Shown here: piece by piece, positions 12,786 to 24,300 of the stretch | Numbering within the stretch: the stretch's first letter is position 1 | How the letters are laid out: each line of letters opens with the position of its first letter | Origin: Penelope pileata | Taxonomy: Eukaryota; Chordata; Aves; Galliformes; Cracidae | DNA length: 64,000 bases | Direction: 5' to 3' | Assembly (NCBI GenBank): GCA_013396635.1 | Contig: WBMW01003963.1 | Location: 80,374 to 144,373 of the forward strand | Position numbers and translations under genes: made by a program | Notes under the pieces: generated by a model | Told to the model about the DNA's origin: nothing | Databases searched by the model: none | What the model saw: the letters and a program-made list of their open reading frames with translations, nothing else

Positions 12786-14939
12786 CCTGTTAGAGCTATA
12801 CAATAAATTTAGCATTTCCAAACATTTACAAGGTTCATTACAATTACACCCACAGTTTCATAAAGCTGAAGGCAAAAAACCTGCTTCCAGGAACCACTGG
12901 TATCAAGGCCAGTCTAAATACACTGTGAGCTGCTAGAGTTGTATGCAGGAGGGCTTGGATTTCACAGCTGGGTACTTTTAGCAAATTGTACTCCTTTCTA
13001 TACATCATCCCTAAGGATTTCCCCATAAATGCATAGACCCAGCTCTTCTATGTCTGGCAAACTCTTCCTGTATGCTTGCCAAGTTTTAAAGGGCAAAGAA
13101 TCAACAGCTGATAATCTGCCAGGAACCCAAAATGATCCAAATTCACCCCTTGTGTAATTCTGGAAAAGCCAGCAGAGTTCCAGGGAAGAAGCTGTTGGCT
13201 TAACAAAGTAAATTTTCACCCACATTTGAGGAATATACAGTATCAATTAAAGTAGAGCTAATTATTGCTACTATTATTTGCATTGCAGTAGTTCCCAGAG
13301 GCCTTTAACAGGATTACAGCCTTCTGGTATGAGGAGTTTTTAGGAACATAAGCTGTGATGGGCAAGTTCACGTATGACAGCTAACATTAGGTACCTGCGC
13401 AGAAGTCTCAAAGTTCGAAGGGCAGAGGACACAGAGCTCAGGGCTTTGCTCATGGTTACAGGCCACAAGAGCCTTGGCCTCTAATGCTTCTTGTGCTGCT
13501 TTGAGGTTTGCCTCGAGTCTTCATATGTCTTATTACTCTGTAAAGAGTGACACAGACCAGCTTGTGTCCAAAAAAGAAAGCCCATTCTCAAACTCAACAT
13601 TCGGGCAAGGCCAATGATGCTTTACATTGATTCCTCACCAGGAAACCTCCAGAAACACTTCCAATGTTCACTTATTCTGATGATTTTTTTTATGGGGGTA
13701 CAGCTCCCTTTGCCTAAGAATGGGACATCTTACACATTTCCACTTTATTTTGAATCATTCTTGAAAGGAAGAACTGCCTTACGCATGGCAGCTTCACTCT
13801 GCTTCACCTGCTGTCCCAGACGGCTTCTTGATGTAGGCTTTTGCTTTGCGAAGTCTGTAGGAATTCCAGGGCCCAGACTGAAAAAAAAAATACAAACAAA
13901 CTTCTGTAATACATTTCACATCTGGATTCCTCTGTAGTTTATTGACTTCATTTGTCTAGATCACCAAAAAATATTGCAAACATTGGGGTCCAGGGACCCA
14001 GAACCCAAAGCCACAGCCTGAACCTCTCCCCTGCAGCTGCAGATGTCTGACTCCACCTTCCCTTTTTGTTCACAGAGAATCAGCCAAGGGACGCATATCA
14101 TACAGATGTCATGCTGAGTTAAAGTTGTGGCTGCACTTCTTGTATAGTTGGAGACCAGATATGGCCACTCTGCCTTGCTCACTGATTACTGCTGTGCAGT
14201 CTAGACTGTAATTTATATCCTTCAGCCTGGGTTGGTGCTGCTGATAATTTATGTGTTTTGCACTCTACTTCAACAGTGCATTCATTCTGTTGAGATTTAG
14301 ATCTTTGGTGGCTGACCAGCTTTCTAGAGACTCCACACAGCACACATTAATAATGCACTTGACAGACATACTGCTTGTTTGCACCATTTCTCAGCACACA
14401 AGGCTGCCCATTCTCCACCCAGCAGCTGTTTCAGTGGTCCTTGGGTCACGTTGCTCCCAAGAAATCATAACCAAAATAAGATGCATCAAGTAGATTGCAG
14501 ACAACAAGGTAGATAAGCTGCAACAAGCAGATAAATAGGTAACAAGAACAGGGAAAAGAAACAATGAAAACTACAGAGATAACAAAAGCTGATCTACATG
14601 AACACTGCCTGAAGTTCTGTAGCTACAGTTAATGTGGAGGTTATAATACACTCAAAATGTTTTCTATTCAAGATTTATCACAATATTTTTTCTTATATTA
14701 TTTCCATTGTTTTAATCCTCATACTATCCTCCTTCAGGAAGACGTATTTGTTTTTAAAGTCCCTCCCATTTCCTCCTCTGTCTTTGCCCTTATGTGGAAT
14801 ATGTTCAATGAAAAAACATATTTCATCTGTGTATATCTTTTAAGAGGCACTGCAGCCTCTGAGGACCAAAGGCACTCTGTAATAGAGTGAAATCACTTTA
14901 GCACCCCCTTAAACCATGGGTGTCCAACCTTTTGCCTTG

Positions 14940-14963
14940 CCTCTTCATGAGCTCATGAAGAGG
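14940..14963. repeat. Perfect 24-bp palindrome
   Basis: The arm CCTCTTCATGAG is followed directly by its exact reverse complement with no loop. It lies in intergenic DNA just after GGTGTCCAACCTTTTG. It could form a cruciform or be a transposon remnant; no function is evident. Confidence 0.85.
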
Positions 14964-17390
14964 TAACTGTGGTAAAAGAAACCAGGAAGATATTTTCTCT
15001 AAGGAGTTACAGGCCATTTACTGTTGATAAAACTGTTCTTACTTCCTTTATATTGAGTGCTTAATAGAATTAAGCTTGAAATTCTGCTTTACTGAATTTT
15101 TGACTGATGGTTTTTTAATCACTTTAGTGTGCATGCAAAAAATAATAATCTGAGCAAAAAAAAGCATACCTAAATTGATAGAAAATTAATGTGTCTAATC
15201 CAAAAATAAGCGGAATATTTTGAAAAAAATGTTTAAATCCAAAAATAGCCTAAATAAAATTGATAGTGACTATTGCATTGGAAACAATGGCTTTATAGAG
15301 AGGTTAGGACACTATGTTTTTTTGGGAAGTTTTCCAATATTGACTCTCCCCCTTATTCTCTGCTGCAGCCGATGGAGGGTAACCTGCTTCAGTAACACAG
15401 CAAGCCAGGGCAGAGCCAGGGTTACAGGTTTCTTGAGTTCTTGCTCAGTTGTTTACTTAATCCCCTTGTAAAACAATCTGTAGGATTCCCAATCACAGCT
15501 GGAACTGCTTTGGAAGACATGCTGATGAATAATTTTTTATGCAAAACTTCTAGAAATATTTAATAAACTGATAATCAGTTTCACATGAAGTCATTTTAAT
15601 TCATGGACTTAAAACTTCCAGAACCGAGTTAACCTCTCATTTACAGGAAAGACTCAGGCATACTTACATTTTATAGCACAGATTAGGTAGTACTGAGTGG
15701 AAGTTAGAGTTTTTATACAGAACCCAGAGCAATTATGGCACCTGGAACTTGAAAGCTCACAGAAAGGAAAGTCCTACAGCTGCTACACCTGTCTCTGCCA
15801 TTGCAGTTTGGGTCCCTGTTCCACACCTGCTGAAGTTCAGACATTCAGGAACAGCCACTTTTTTTTTGCTATCAGTCACGCAGAATGACTGAAGGGCTTG
15901 CACACAAACAGAGTAACAGTGAACTATCCTGTTATTCCTCTTTAATACTGAATAGGTGTGCTAAGCATATGCAAGGAAATATACAGTAACTTCATTTGCA
16001 TTTGGATTGATAGTGGCAAAAAGTCAAATCAGCTATTAAGACAAGCATAGAGTATTGAATGCCTATCAAATATACTTTTACATACCTGAATGCCACTCAG
16101 ATGCTCACTGTGCATACTGTTTACTTTTAATACTTCATTTCTCACCCTGAGCCAAAAAGAATACAGAGAATTATGACAAGAGAGATATGAATTGTAGCAA
16201 TCTGTGGCTCATTCTGGCTGATTCTCACCCCACACACTTCCCCCACGCAGCCTGTAAAGAGACCACAAAACCGCTCCCATGCCAGGAAATGCTTTTGTGT
16301 TGCAGAACAGTTACTGGAAAGAAAGATGGATACCAAGGTGCGATGGCTGAAATCCCAGTCCCACAGAAATCACCATGTCTTTTACCACTGAGAGTAGCAT
16401 TCACCTTTCACCTTCTACCTCCATGTGAGGCAATCAGAGCTGGGTGGATGGACTGTGTATTAGGTTACCAGCAAGCACTGGCCTACTGATGGCCTGTTTC
16501 CCAAATTAAAGTCAGAAATTGGCTGTCAGTTTGCAGGAATATATAAAGAATAATCCTCTAGCTGTACAGTTGTGAAGCAACCTAAAAATGAGACCAAATG
16601 CAACGCAGAGATGAGTCTGCAGGGAGCCAGGAACAAAGTGACATGAGAACTTCCCTATTCTCATAGCGTGGCTTTAATCAGATAACGTCGATAATTTAAA
16701 TATTAACATTGTTAATTATTTCCATGAGGACTTGTCCACTAGGGAAAGTTTTGCTTGTTACTTGAACTAATCTTGCTATATGAGGCTCCACTAAATTGCT
16801 TCAGTTCAGACTGGGCTTCACAAATAGCACAAACTAACTTTGTTGTATATCAAGGCACATTTTTATACTGCGCTCCACTTGGCCTGTGCAGAAGGCCACA
16901 AGCCCTGCTCCCCCATTAGAAGCAAAACTAATATGGGTTAGTTTTCTGTGGGGTCAGGGGCCCGATCTGCCCTGTGGCCACAGGATCATCAGGCTTAGAG
17001 AAACGAGTGGTAGAGGAAGACTTTTAGCTTGCATTGAAATTGGATCTAGCGTGTTGTGATACTGAATGTCTGAAGTATCAATATGTATACAGGAGAGGTT
17101 TGAGTGGAGAAGCAATCAAGACCTACATGAACAAACAATTTGTTTACTTAAATCTAACATCCCTATGCACTCAGACCTTGAAAAACGGAGGACTACCACA
17201 GTGGAAACTAACCCTTTGGGGATTTATTTTAATCCCATTACTCATGCTTTTTTTCCCCCTCACACAAGAGGCAGCTGAATATAGGGGTTCAAGCCGGACC
17301 TATGGCCCACTGAAGCCCTGGTGGGGCTGAGCATGTGCACTGCAGCCTCTGCAGGTCCTTGTCACAGAGGTGTGGAAACCACAAAAAGGT
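14964..17390. other. Intergenic DNA upstream of the RBM33 promoter
   Basis: AT-rich, with no gene recognised. Around 16675-16735 it has a cluster of homeodomain-like TAAT/ATTA cores and a GATAA motif (see findings). GC content rises from about 17280. Confidence 0.6.
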
Positions 17391-17661
17391 GTGGAGGGGC
17401 AGCGCTGAGCTCTGCTCTCTGGGGACAGAGACAGGGCCCGAGGGAACGGCATGGAGCTGTGTCAGGGGAAGGTCGGGGGGGTCAGGGAAAGGTTCTTCAC
17501 CAGAGGGCGGTGGAGATGGAACAGGCTGCTCAGGGCAGGGGGCCACGCGGAGCGTTTGGCCACTGCTCTCAGACACAGGGTTTGGGTGGTGCTGCGCGGA
17601 GCCAGCGGTTGGACTCTGGTCCCTGTGTGTCCGTCCCAGCTCGGGACGTTCTGCGTCTCTC
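17391..17661 (+). mobile_element. CR1 LINE fragment, plus orientation, next to the RBM33 promoter
   Basis: Contains CR1 tail landmarks in order: GGGGCAGCGCTGAGCTCTGC, GACAGGGCCCGAGGGAACGG, AGGGAAAGGTTCTTCACCAG, GGAGCGTTTGG-like sequence, GTTGGACTCTGGTCCCTGTG and CAGCTCGGGACGTTCTGCG. The 3' terminal repeats have decayed. It is GC-rich and lies about 100-200 bp before the CpG island. The longer frames across it are not genes. Confidence 0.85.
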
Positions 17662-17876
17662 CCTGCCCTGTTCTCATGGTGTGCCCTGCTCAGGTAAAGG
17701 CATCGAGGTAGCCACGCTGCTCCAGGTACGGGCTAGAGCCTCCCTCGGGGCCCACTGCTCGGCGAGGCGGAAACCAGGCGGCTCCGCGGCCCTTCCCTGC
17801 ACACTGAGGACCTAAAGGAGCCGCTGCGCAGCGCCGCATCTCTGCCGCCGCCATGCCGCCGGCCAGCCCCCATCAC

Positions 17877-17888
17877 TGCGCACGCGCA
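17877..17888. promoter_or_regulatory. NRF1-type site
   Basis: TGCGCACGCGCA fits the consensus YGCGCAYGCGCR without mismatch. It lies about 400 bp upstream of the RBM33 start codon in the CpG island. Binding is inferred from the motif only. Confidence 0.6.
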
Positions 17889-17929
17889 CCCCTCCCCTAG
17901 GGGCGCGCAGGCCGGGCCACCCCGCCTCC

Positions 17930-17941
17930 CGCACATGCGCA
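17930..17941. promoter_or_regulatory. NRF1-type site with one mismatch
   Basis: CGCACATGCGCA differs from YGCGCAYGCGCR at one position in the left half-site. It sits between two perfect matches, about 50 bp from each. Confidence 0.4.
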
Positions 17942-17988
17942 CTCCCGCCTCGCCCGTTCGTCCGGCAGAACAGAGCGAATGGGAGCAA

Positions 17989-18000
17989 TGCGCATGCGCA
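17989..18000. promoter_or_regulatory. NRF1-type site, perfect palindrome
   Basis: TGCGCATGCGCA is the palindromic form of the NRF1 consensus. About 290 bp upstream of the RBM33 start codon. A cluster of three such sites within 125 bp makes NRF1 control of this promoter likely, as at many housekeeping genes. Confidence 0.65.
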
Positions 18001-18114
18001 AAGGGCGCCCTCAGCGGCCGGCGCGGGGCGCGCCCGGGACCTCGCTGACCAACCAGCGGCGCTCGTCTCCCGCCCCCCGCGAGGGGGAGGGACCGGTCCT
18101 ACCGCCGTCCCGGC

Positions 18115-18189
18115 ATGCAGCGCGGGGGCGGCGGCGACAGCGACGGCGGTGGCGGCCGCCATGTTGTGGTAGTTTGTTGTTCTCCGGCG
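18115..18189 (+). other. Possible upstream ORF start in the RBM33 5' leader
   Basis: An ATG at 18115 (G at -3, C at +4; moderate context) opens a Gly-rich frame that runs without a stop to the assembly gap at 18190. It is out of frame with the RBM33 start at 18290 and, if the gap length is right, would overlap it. It matters only if transcription starts upstream of 18115. Confidence 0.3.
18155..18166 (-). promoter_or_regulatory. YY1/TISU-type element on the minus strand
   Basis: The minus strand reads CAACATGGCGGC, fitting both the YY1 consensus CAANATGGCGGC and the translation-initiator element SAASATGGCGGC. YY1 sites of this form cluster near start sites of CpG-island promoters, so it probably marks the RBM33 start region. 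Its ATG also opens a 116-codon minus-strand frame (see findings). Confidence 0.55.
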
Positions 18190-18215
18190 NNNNNNNNNNN
18201 NNNNNNNNNNNNNNN
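18190..18215. other. Assembly gap (26 Ns)
   Basis: A run of 26 N bases in the GC-rich 5' leader/promoter of RBM33, where sequencing often fails. The true length may differ, so any reading frame across it is unreliable. Confidence 0.99.
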
Positions 18216-18289
18216 CTCTCCCTGCCGCTCCCCGGGGCGGCGCGGAGGTGCCGTCGGAAGCCGCCGCTGCCTGGGCGAGGCGAGGAGCC

Positions 18290-18317
18290 ATGGCTGCCGC
18301 CCTGGGAGGAGGCGCAG
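18290..18317 (+). CDS. RBM33: RBM33 coding exon 1 (residues 1-9 plus one base)
   Basis: Encodes MAAALGGGA and the first base of Asp10. The ATG follows GAGCC and is followed by G, a good Kozak context. The donor is GCAG|GTGGGT. The exon lies inside the CpG island, as expected for a first exon. The 5' UTR upstream is interrupted by 26 Ns, so the transcription start cannot be placed exactly. Confidence 0.93.
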
Positions 18318-21300
18318 GTGGGTGTCTGCGGGCCGCGCAGCGCCTCGGGGCGGGTAGCGGCGCTTGGGGCCGCCCGGAGCGGGGCGAGGGGAGCGGGGGC
18401 TGCCGGGCCCTCGGGGCGGCCTCTCTCCGCCCGCTCAGAGGGGGCCGCGGGGCAGCGCCGTTGGCACCGCGAGGCCCCGGCGCTGCGGCCCTGCGGGTGG
18501 GGGCTGCCCCTGAGCGGAGCCGGGGCTGCGGGGTCCCCTCGGCCGGAGCAGGGCCGAAGGGGAGTGGCAGCGGCCTCACCCCTCATCGCAGGGCTGGAAC
18601 CTGCGGGAGGAATGGCTGTGTTCTTAAGTCTGTCTGTTTGGAGGTGCTGGGTTCCGTAGCTTTATCATCGATGGTGTGTGAGCTGTTCGAAGAACTGGTC
18701 TCTAATCCAGGCAGTAGGTGCAGTTTATTTCTCAGCTAGCCCAGAAGCAGAACATCTCACTTGTGAAGTGTAAAATGAAGTCAGTGCTTGACCCCAGGGT
18801 TCTTGGGTGCACCACTGCTCTTCTTTTTGGCTTCTACTTGCAGCAAGTTAAATGACAGTCAAAGCAGTGCTACTCTCATCAGTACATGAAGCACACCTTA
18901 AAATAAAAAATATTTGCTTGGGTGATTTTAAAGAAGGAAAGCCTTGACCATCGCACTGTGAGCCATGCAAGAGAGATGTAGTTTAGAGAAAGCATCTGGT
19001 TTTGGTGCTGTGGGCCTTTCTTTCACTAGGAATAACACACTAGCTGAACACGGATCAGAGCCATCAGCCCACTGGTCCTTCTCTGTACAAAAGTTTGTGA
19101 CATCTTAGATGCTGCTTTTCTTGTTAGTTGCCATCACAGAGTGTGGCATGTCCTTGCCATCGCTTGCCAGAGTGGTCAGGCTGTTGCCAATGAAGCTAAC
19201 AAAGTGCACAAATGCAATTACTGAAGGTAAATGCTACAAGGAAATTCCCAAATTCAAAAACTGAGGAGTTTGGGAAGAAGGCAACGAAAGGCAGCACTAA
19301 GTGGTGATATTTTGAATATGTTGAGCATTGCATTAATGGTGTTAAAATAACCTAAACGTTACACTGTATTTACAAAAACACTTGTGCTTTTTCTGTGGTT
19401 TGGCTGCTTTTGATGTAGAGATAAACTTCTGCATTTTTTTTTCCACGTCTGGAAGTTTTTTTGCTCGTACCATGAATAAAGGGTATTTTAAAGAAAGTGT
19501 CACTTCCTAGTGATTTGAATTCCTGTGTTAAAACCTGCTGCAAGTTGAGTGAGCATGTTTTCATGTGCAGGTGTGTATACACCAGACAACCTTCAACCAA
19601 GTGGAGCCATTGCAGTTTGTAGTCTATTTTTTTTGTTGTGGGATACCATTTGTCTGTGAATTAGGATCCTTTTGCACTGAGTGGGCAGAAGTAGTTGTTT
19701 GTTCGGAGTTACCACGAATAAATGATGGTCCATTCAGTATGATCTGTGCCCCATATAAATAGTGGTGGTTTCATCTGGGTAATCACTGTGTCTGGATGGA
19801 GGAAAAAAAAAAAAAAAAGCAGAGTTGTCTGTCCCACACTTCATTATGATTAGTCAAGTAAAATTCCTGGTGGAAGTTCTTAAGTATGCTTGCAAAACCC
19901 ACTAAAAAAAGCCTAGCATTTACAGGAATGGTATATGCAACTCTTTTTGGTAAGAGGTTGTTATCTAAGATCAATGGTGGTATCCAATGAGGAGGAAAGG
20001 CGTCCAAGGTGAAAAGCTCAGGACTGTCGTTTGGGTTAAGTGTTTTTGGTCACGTAAGAGTTAAAACTTTTGGTTTTGGGAGAAGTGGAAGTAGCTGGAG
20101 CTTGTATGCTGGCACAAACCACCTGTTGAAATAATTGTGCTTAATGTCCCCTCACTGCTTGCTTGCTTGCTTCAACACAGATCTGCACAAAATGTCTCCT
20201 TTCTGCTTACCTGCTCCAGATGTACTGATAAGATAGATAGGGAAGGTCTTAAGAAACATCACTAATACAGTGGGAAGGCACAGAAACTTCTGAAGAACCA
20301 GCAAGTTAGCAACAGCAATATTTTATAATTGTAGCTCTCATCAGATAGATGGTTCGGTACTTCTCATGCACAAATGGGGAAACAGGAGAGGGGCTAAGTG
20401 TTGGGAAAAGGAGGGTGCAGAAGGTTGTGTATGGCTTCTGCAAGCGTGCTCCTGTCTGCAGCATGCCTGCCACTGCAATCGTGAATTAAAACTTCTTCAG
20501 CAGAGATCCTTTCTCTGAAGAATTATTCAGGATGTTTCTCACAGGTCAGTTGAAGCTTTAGCTTTAGGAGCTCCTGTTTGAGATTTCATTCTCAGGGTGT
20601 GTGTTTGTTTTTGACTTTAAATTATGGAGATGCAACAGTGTTTTCTTTAAAAAAAAAAAAAAAAAATTTTACAAATGGTTGGTAAAGGTGTGTAAAACAG
20701 ACCTTGGAAAAAGAAATGGGATGTTAATTTGACACCATTTAGGGGCAGCAGTTGACAAAGTGAAACAGTTTTATCTTTGAAGATACAGATGATGTCTTCT
20801 GTAGGGATGTGATGCAGGGCTGAGGATTGAAACATGGAATTGCTGTGTCTGCTTAACATTCCTAGTGTGTTTGACGGTGCAAGGAAGGTAGTTTGTCTGT
20901 TGGGCAGACTCAGTGGTCACTTACAATTTTTAAGCTCTTGGGAAATACTGGCTTGATGGAGTATTGATGTACTTCAGTGACCAGATACTTGTTTTGGTGC
21001 AGCTAAGCTCTGTAAGAGCAATGAGGGTTTTTCCTGTGTTGGGTTTCACAGACATAAGTTGGTAAGTTTTAAAGTGGTGGTCTGTGAGGTCTCTGGGGGT
21101 GATTGACAGCTTCATATTGGTTCTGGTGTTCCTTTGCCACATGGTCTGATTCAACTTCTTATTCTGGAGCATCTGTATTGTAATGTGGTAGTTCAGGGTG
21201 TGTGTGCTAGTGATGATGAGGGGCTTTGAGGGCTTGGAGTTGCTCATTAGTCCATTGGTATGGTTAAGACAGTGATTGCCAAACTGATGCAAACCTGCAT

Positions 21301-24300
21301 GAACAGCCAGGACCGGAGCAAACACATTGAGTGTTACAGTGTAGTGTGACAGCTGTCCGATATAGCTGCTGAGATTTTTGTCTTGGTGTTTAAAATTTAG
21401 CTGTAAATTGATGGTCGTTGGTATTAATCATGAAGGGATGGTTCAAGAGAACCAAACAAGCAGCTCTCACTAAAACTAAGCAAGCAGCACTTGTTGGTTG
21501 TCTGCAGTCTGATACTACTGGAACCCCAACTGGTAAAGCGTGAACTTGCCTTAGGTAAGGGGAAGCTATAGTAACTTTGCTTCTTTTTCCATTAATTCAC
21601 TCCTGATGTCAGCCTAGACAACTTTTAGCGCAGGTATCCTTGGAGTGTGAATTGTGGCAGGTGGGATGAAGTGGGAAGGGCAGAGGAAGAGCTGGAGGAG
21701 AGGGTCTGTCGATACATATCTACCCCGTATCTCTCCTGGAAGTCCTGCACCAAGACTGAACGGGTGCTCCTCTGCCTGAGTGCCTGTGATGTTATTTCCC
21801 CAGTTTGAACTCAAGCTGTCATCTGTTTAATTTCATTCAGCTAATCTGAGGGTTGCTGTTGTGTTCTCAGCAATGTAGTGAGTTTAAGCTGCTGTTGATC
21901 AAAATTATAAAAAAGCTTATATAGCTATCACAGCGAGCACGTTTCTGTGTTGTGGGTCACTATCCGGTTCAAAGGCGGTTAAAATTCTGCTGTCTGACCG
22001 AAATTGAATTTGTGCTTCAGGCCACTTGACAGCAGCGTGCAGGAACTGGAAATAGATTCTGCATTTACGCCTGGATGGCAGTGGGTAGAGTGCTGGCCGT
22101 GGTCTGGTTTCTAGGTATTGCACTCTACTGGATGGACTCATGCAACTGGACACTGCAGCTTATATTTGTGTTAGTGTCCACACAGACTTTAAGGTGACAG
22201 AGGCCTGTGAAGTTTACAGTTATGGAATACAATTGTATGGTCATGGGCTACTGAGGACTGGTGCCAAAAAACCACTACTTGTGGCAGGCAGATCTGTTTT
22301 TAAGCATAGCAATTTTAAACATCTAAATGCATTGAAAAGCTTTCACGAAGAACAACCTTTCTCTGAATATTATCTCATTTAAGGTCATTATATTATTAGC
22401 AGAAGCAGAGTATTGTTTGTGTGAGGTTTTTTGTGGAAGGAAGCTGAACTGTGCTTTATTATGTCAAACACTTCAGATTTGAGGCCATATAGAACTTATT
22501 GTCTGAATGTTAATGATGGTGATTGTCACAGACTCAGCCCAGAACAACCTCCAGATAAGTAGTGCAGTTGGTCCACCCGATGGTTGGTGGCTGTGAAAGA
22601 TGCTGGAGACTTGAAGTTTTTCATTGGTGTCCAAAGCCATTTGGGAACTGAGCTCATGTGGATTTCATTTAAACTCTTGGCCTTCTTTCGCTGTTCAGCG
22701 TGCTTGTGAGGCAAGGAACCACAATATTAATGTTTTTCCAAAGCAAATATGTTCTTAAATCCAAGCAGGCTTTGGAAACATTTTTTGTGGCTTGGTGGTT
22801 TGGGGTTTAGATGCAGTCTTCTTTTTATTTTTATTTTTATTTTTATTTTTCCTTTAAGATTGAATTGTTCTCTTTCTAACCAGTGCTTGAAAGAAATATT
22901 TCGATTCCTGGTGTCGTGTCATTGTTTGTTCTGTTCTTGCTTGCAGCTAGTGACTTGCTGTGCATCATTACAAACATGTGAAGAGCACATGAGATACAGG
23001 AGCTGAGGGACATGTTGTGCAATTGCTGTATTGTGACAAATACTTAAGGCTTGTGTGAGTAATTGTTTACCAAATGAAAACTCAATGATGTTTTTCCCTG
23101 AACACATAAACCAAACTGTTTGTATTTGTGGTTTCTTTCTACATATGTTCTCTTGTGCATAAGGCAGTAGTAGAAGTGAATGTGATTTTTATGGTAGGAA
23201 TAGAGAGATTGGCTGTCACAAGTGAGACTGGATTCATGGTGTGCATCACAGGCTTCAGGTCAGGAGTTCCTGTTGGCCTTGTACTTACGGTGCTAAGTGT
23301 TGTTGTGATTCATTATCAGAAGTTTTTGTACAGTTGGTGTTGGTAGTACAGTTAAGTTTGCAGTTCATGTATTAATTTCAAGTTTTTCTTGAAACTTGCT
23401 GTTCCCCTATATCACATAGTAAGAGATGTGGAAATTCAGTAGAGGTCAGAAACAGCTCTGTATTTAGATGGTATGCTCAGTCAGTGGAAATCTGTGCTGT
23501 GCAATACCTATGTACTTTGCAACATCTTGCAATGAAATATGAAGAAAAGTGTTCTCTACAAGTAAACAATTACATAAAAGATAAGCTAGTAAGCTGTTTT
23601 TAATCTGGGGACTTGTGCTTGTAATATTGTCAAGTATTTTAAATACAATGCTGGGGAATGGGATAGATCAAGGTGGGATTATTGTGTTGAGCATTAAAAT
23701 CTGAGCATAGTGAAGTAGTGTTTTTCCATGTAGGAAATAGTTTCTCCTTTTTTTAATAGTCCCTTTTTGTTCTGCCCAGAAGCAGTACAGCCTAGTTTCT
23801 TTAAAAGACAGTTGGGTAAGCAGCATGTGATAGCTTTTTCCCCTTGTACTATTGAATCATTGTTGCAAGAAATAGGTTTTCTCCATCTCCTTGCCAGAAA
23901 TCTTTGATGCTTTTTCAATGCCTGTAAGTAATAGTAAGTTTGATATTCATGGTTGTGAAGTATTGAAGTGGGCCAGAATACAAAATTTTGCACTATTGGA
24001 GAGGTTTGAGAGACGGTGGGTAAATGGTGTTCCAGAAAGTGTGCAGGTGCATTTGTAGCAAGAACTGTGCAGCCATCCAATGTTTTTCCCAGTCTGGAAG
24101 TCTTGGCCATGTCCTTGCAGTAAAACACTCCATCTTAGCAACAGTTGCTATGTAGGACTGCCTATGTAGGCTGCCTTGGTACCATTTTAAGAGATGTAAG
24201 AGCTTTGCTCTGCGGTGTTCTTAGTGATTCACCTCCCACGCTTGTGAGACTTGGCTGCGTAGCTTAGGACTTCCATTTTGCATAGGAAATGTTTAGTGTA

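Larger units (their letters stand above)
6067..14939. other. Intergenic DNA, no gene seen
   Basis: About 8.9 kb of largely unique AT-rich sequence. 6060-6310 is GC-rich with G runs and follows the mariner-like piece directly. The longest frame (103 codons, minus strand, 11373-11684) shows no recognised domain. In birds this interval should lie between CNPY1 and RBM33; no CNPY1 exon with the expected Cys pattern was found on the minus strand. Confidence 0.6.
17700..18620. promoter_or_regulatory. CpG-island promoter of RBM33
   Basis: A sharp block of high GC and dense CpG in otherwise AT-rich DNA, covering exon 1 and the start of intron 1. It holds GC boxes (for example CCCCGCCTCCC near 17920), three NRF1-type sites, a YY1-type site and no obvious TATA box, which fits a broadly expressed gene. 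Edges are judged by eye. The 26-base gap lies inside it, about 75-100 bp before the start codon. Confidence 0.88.

Noticed and set aside
17284..17302. GGTTCAAGCC, a B-box match
   Set aside because: No A box at the right distance and no tRNA fold around it.
17321..17815. Frames of up to 164 codons on the plus strand
   Set aside because: They run over the CR1 fragment and GC-rich promoter edge, and overlap other long frames on both strands; no domain is recognisable.
17979..18739. Long overlapping frames on both strands in the CpG island
   Set aside because: Stop codons are rare in GC-rich DNA, the frames cross the N gap, and only the RBM33 exon 1 reading joins properly to exon 2.
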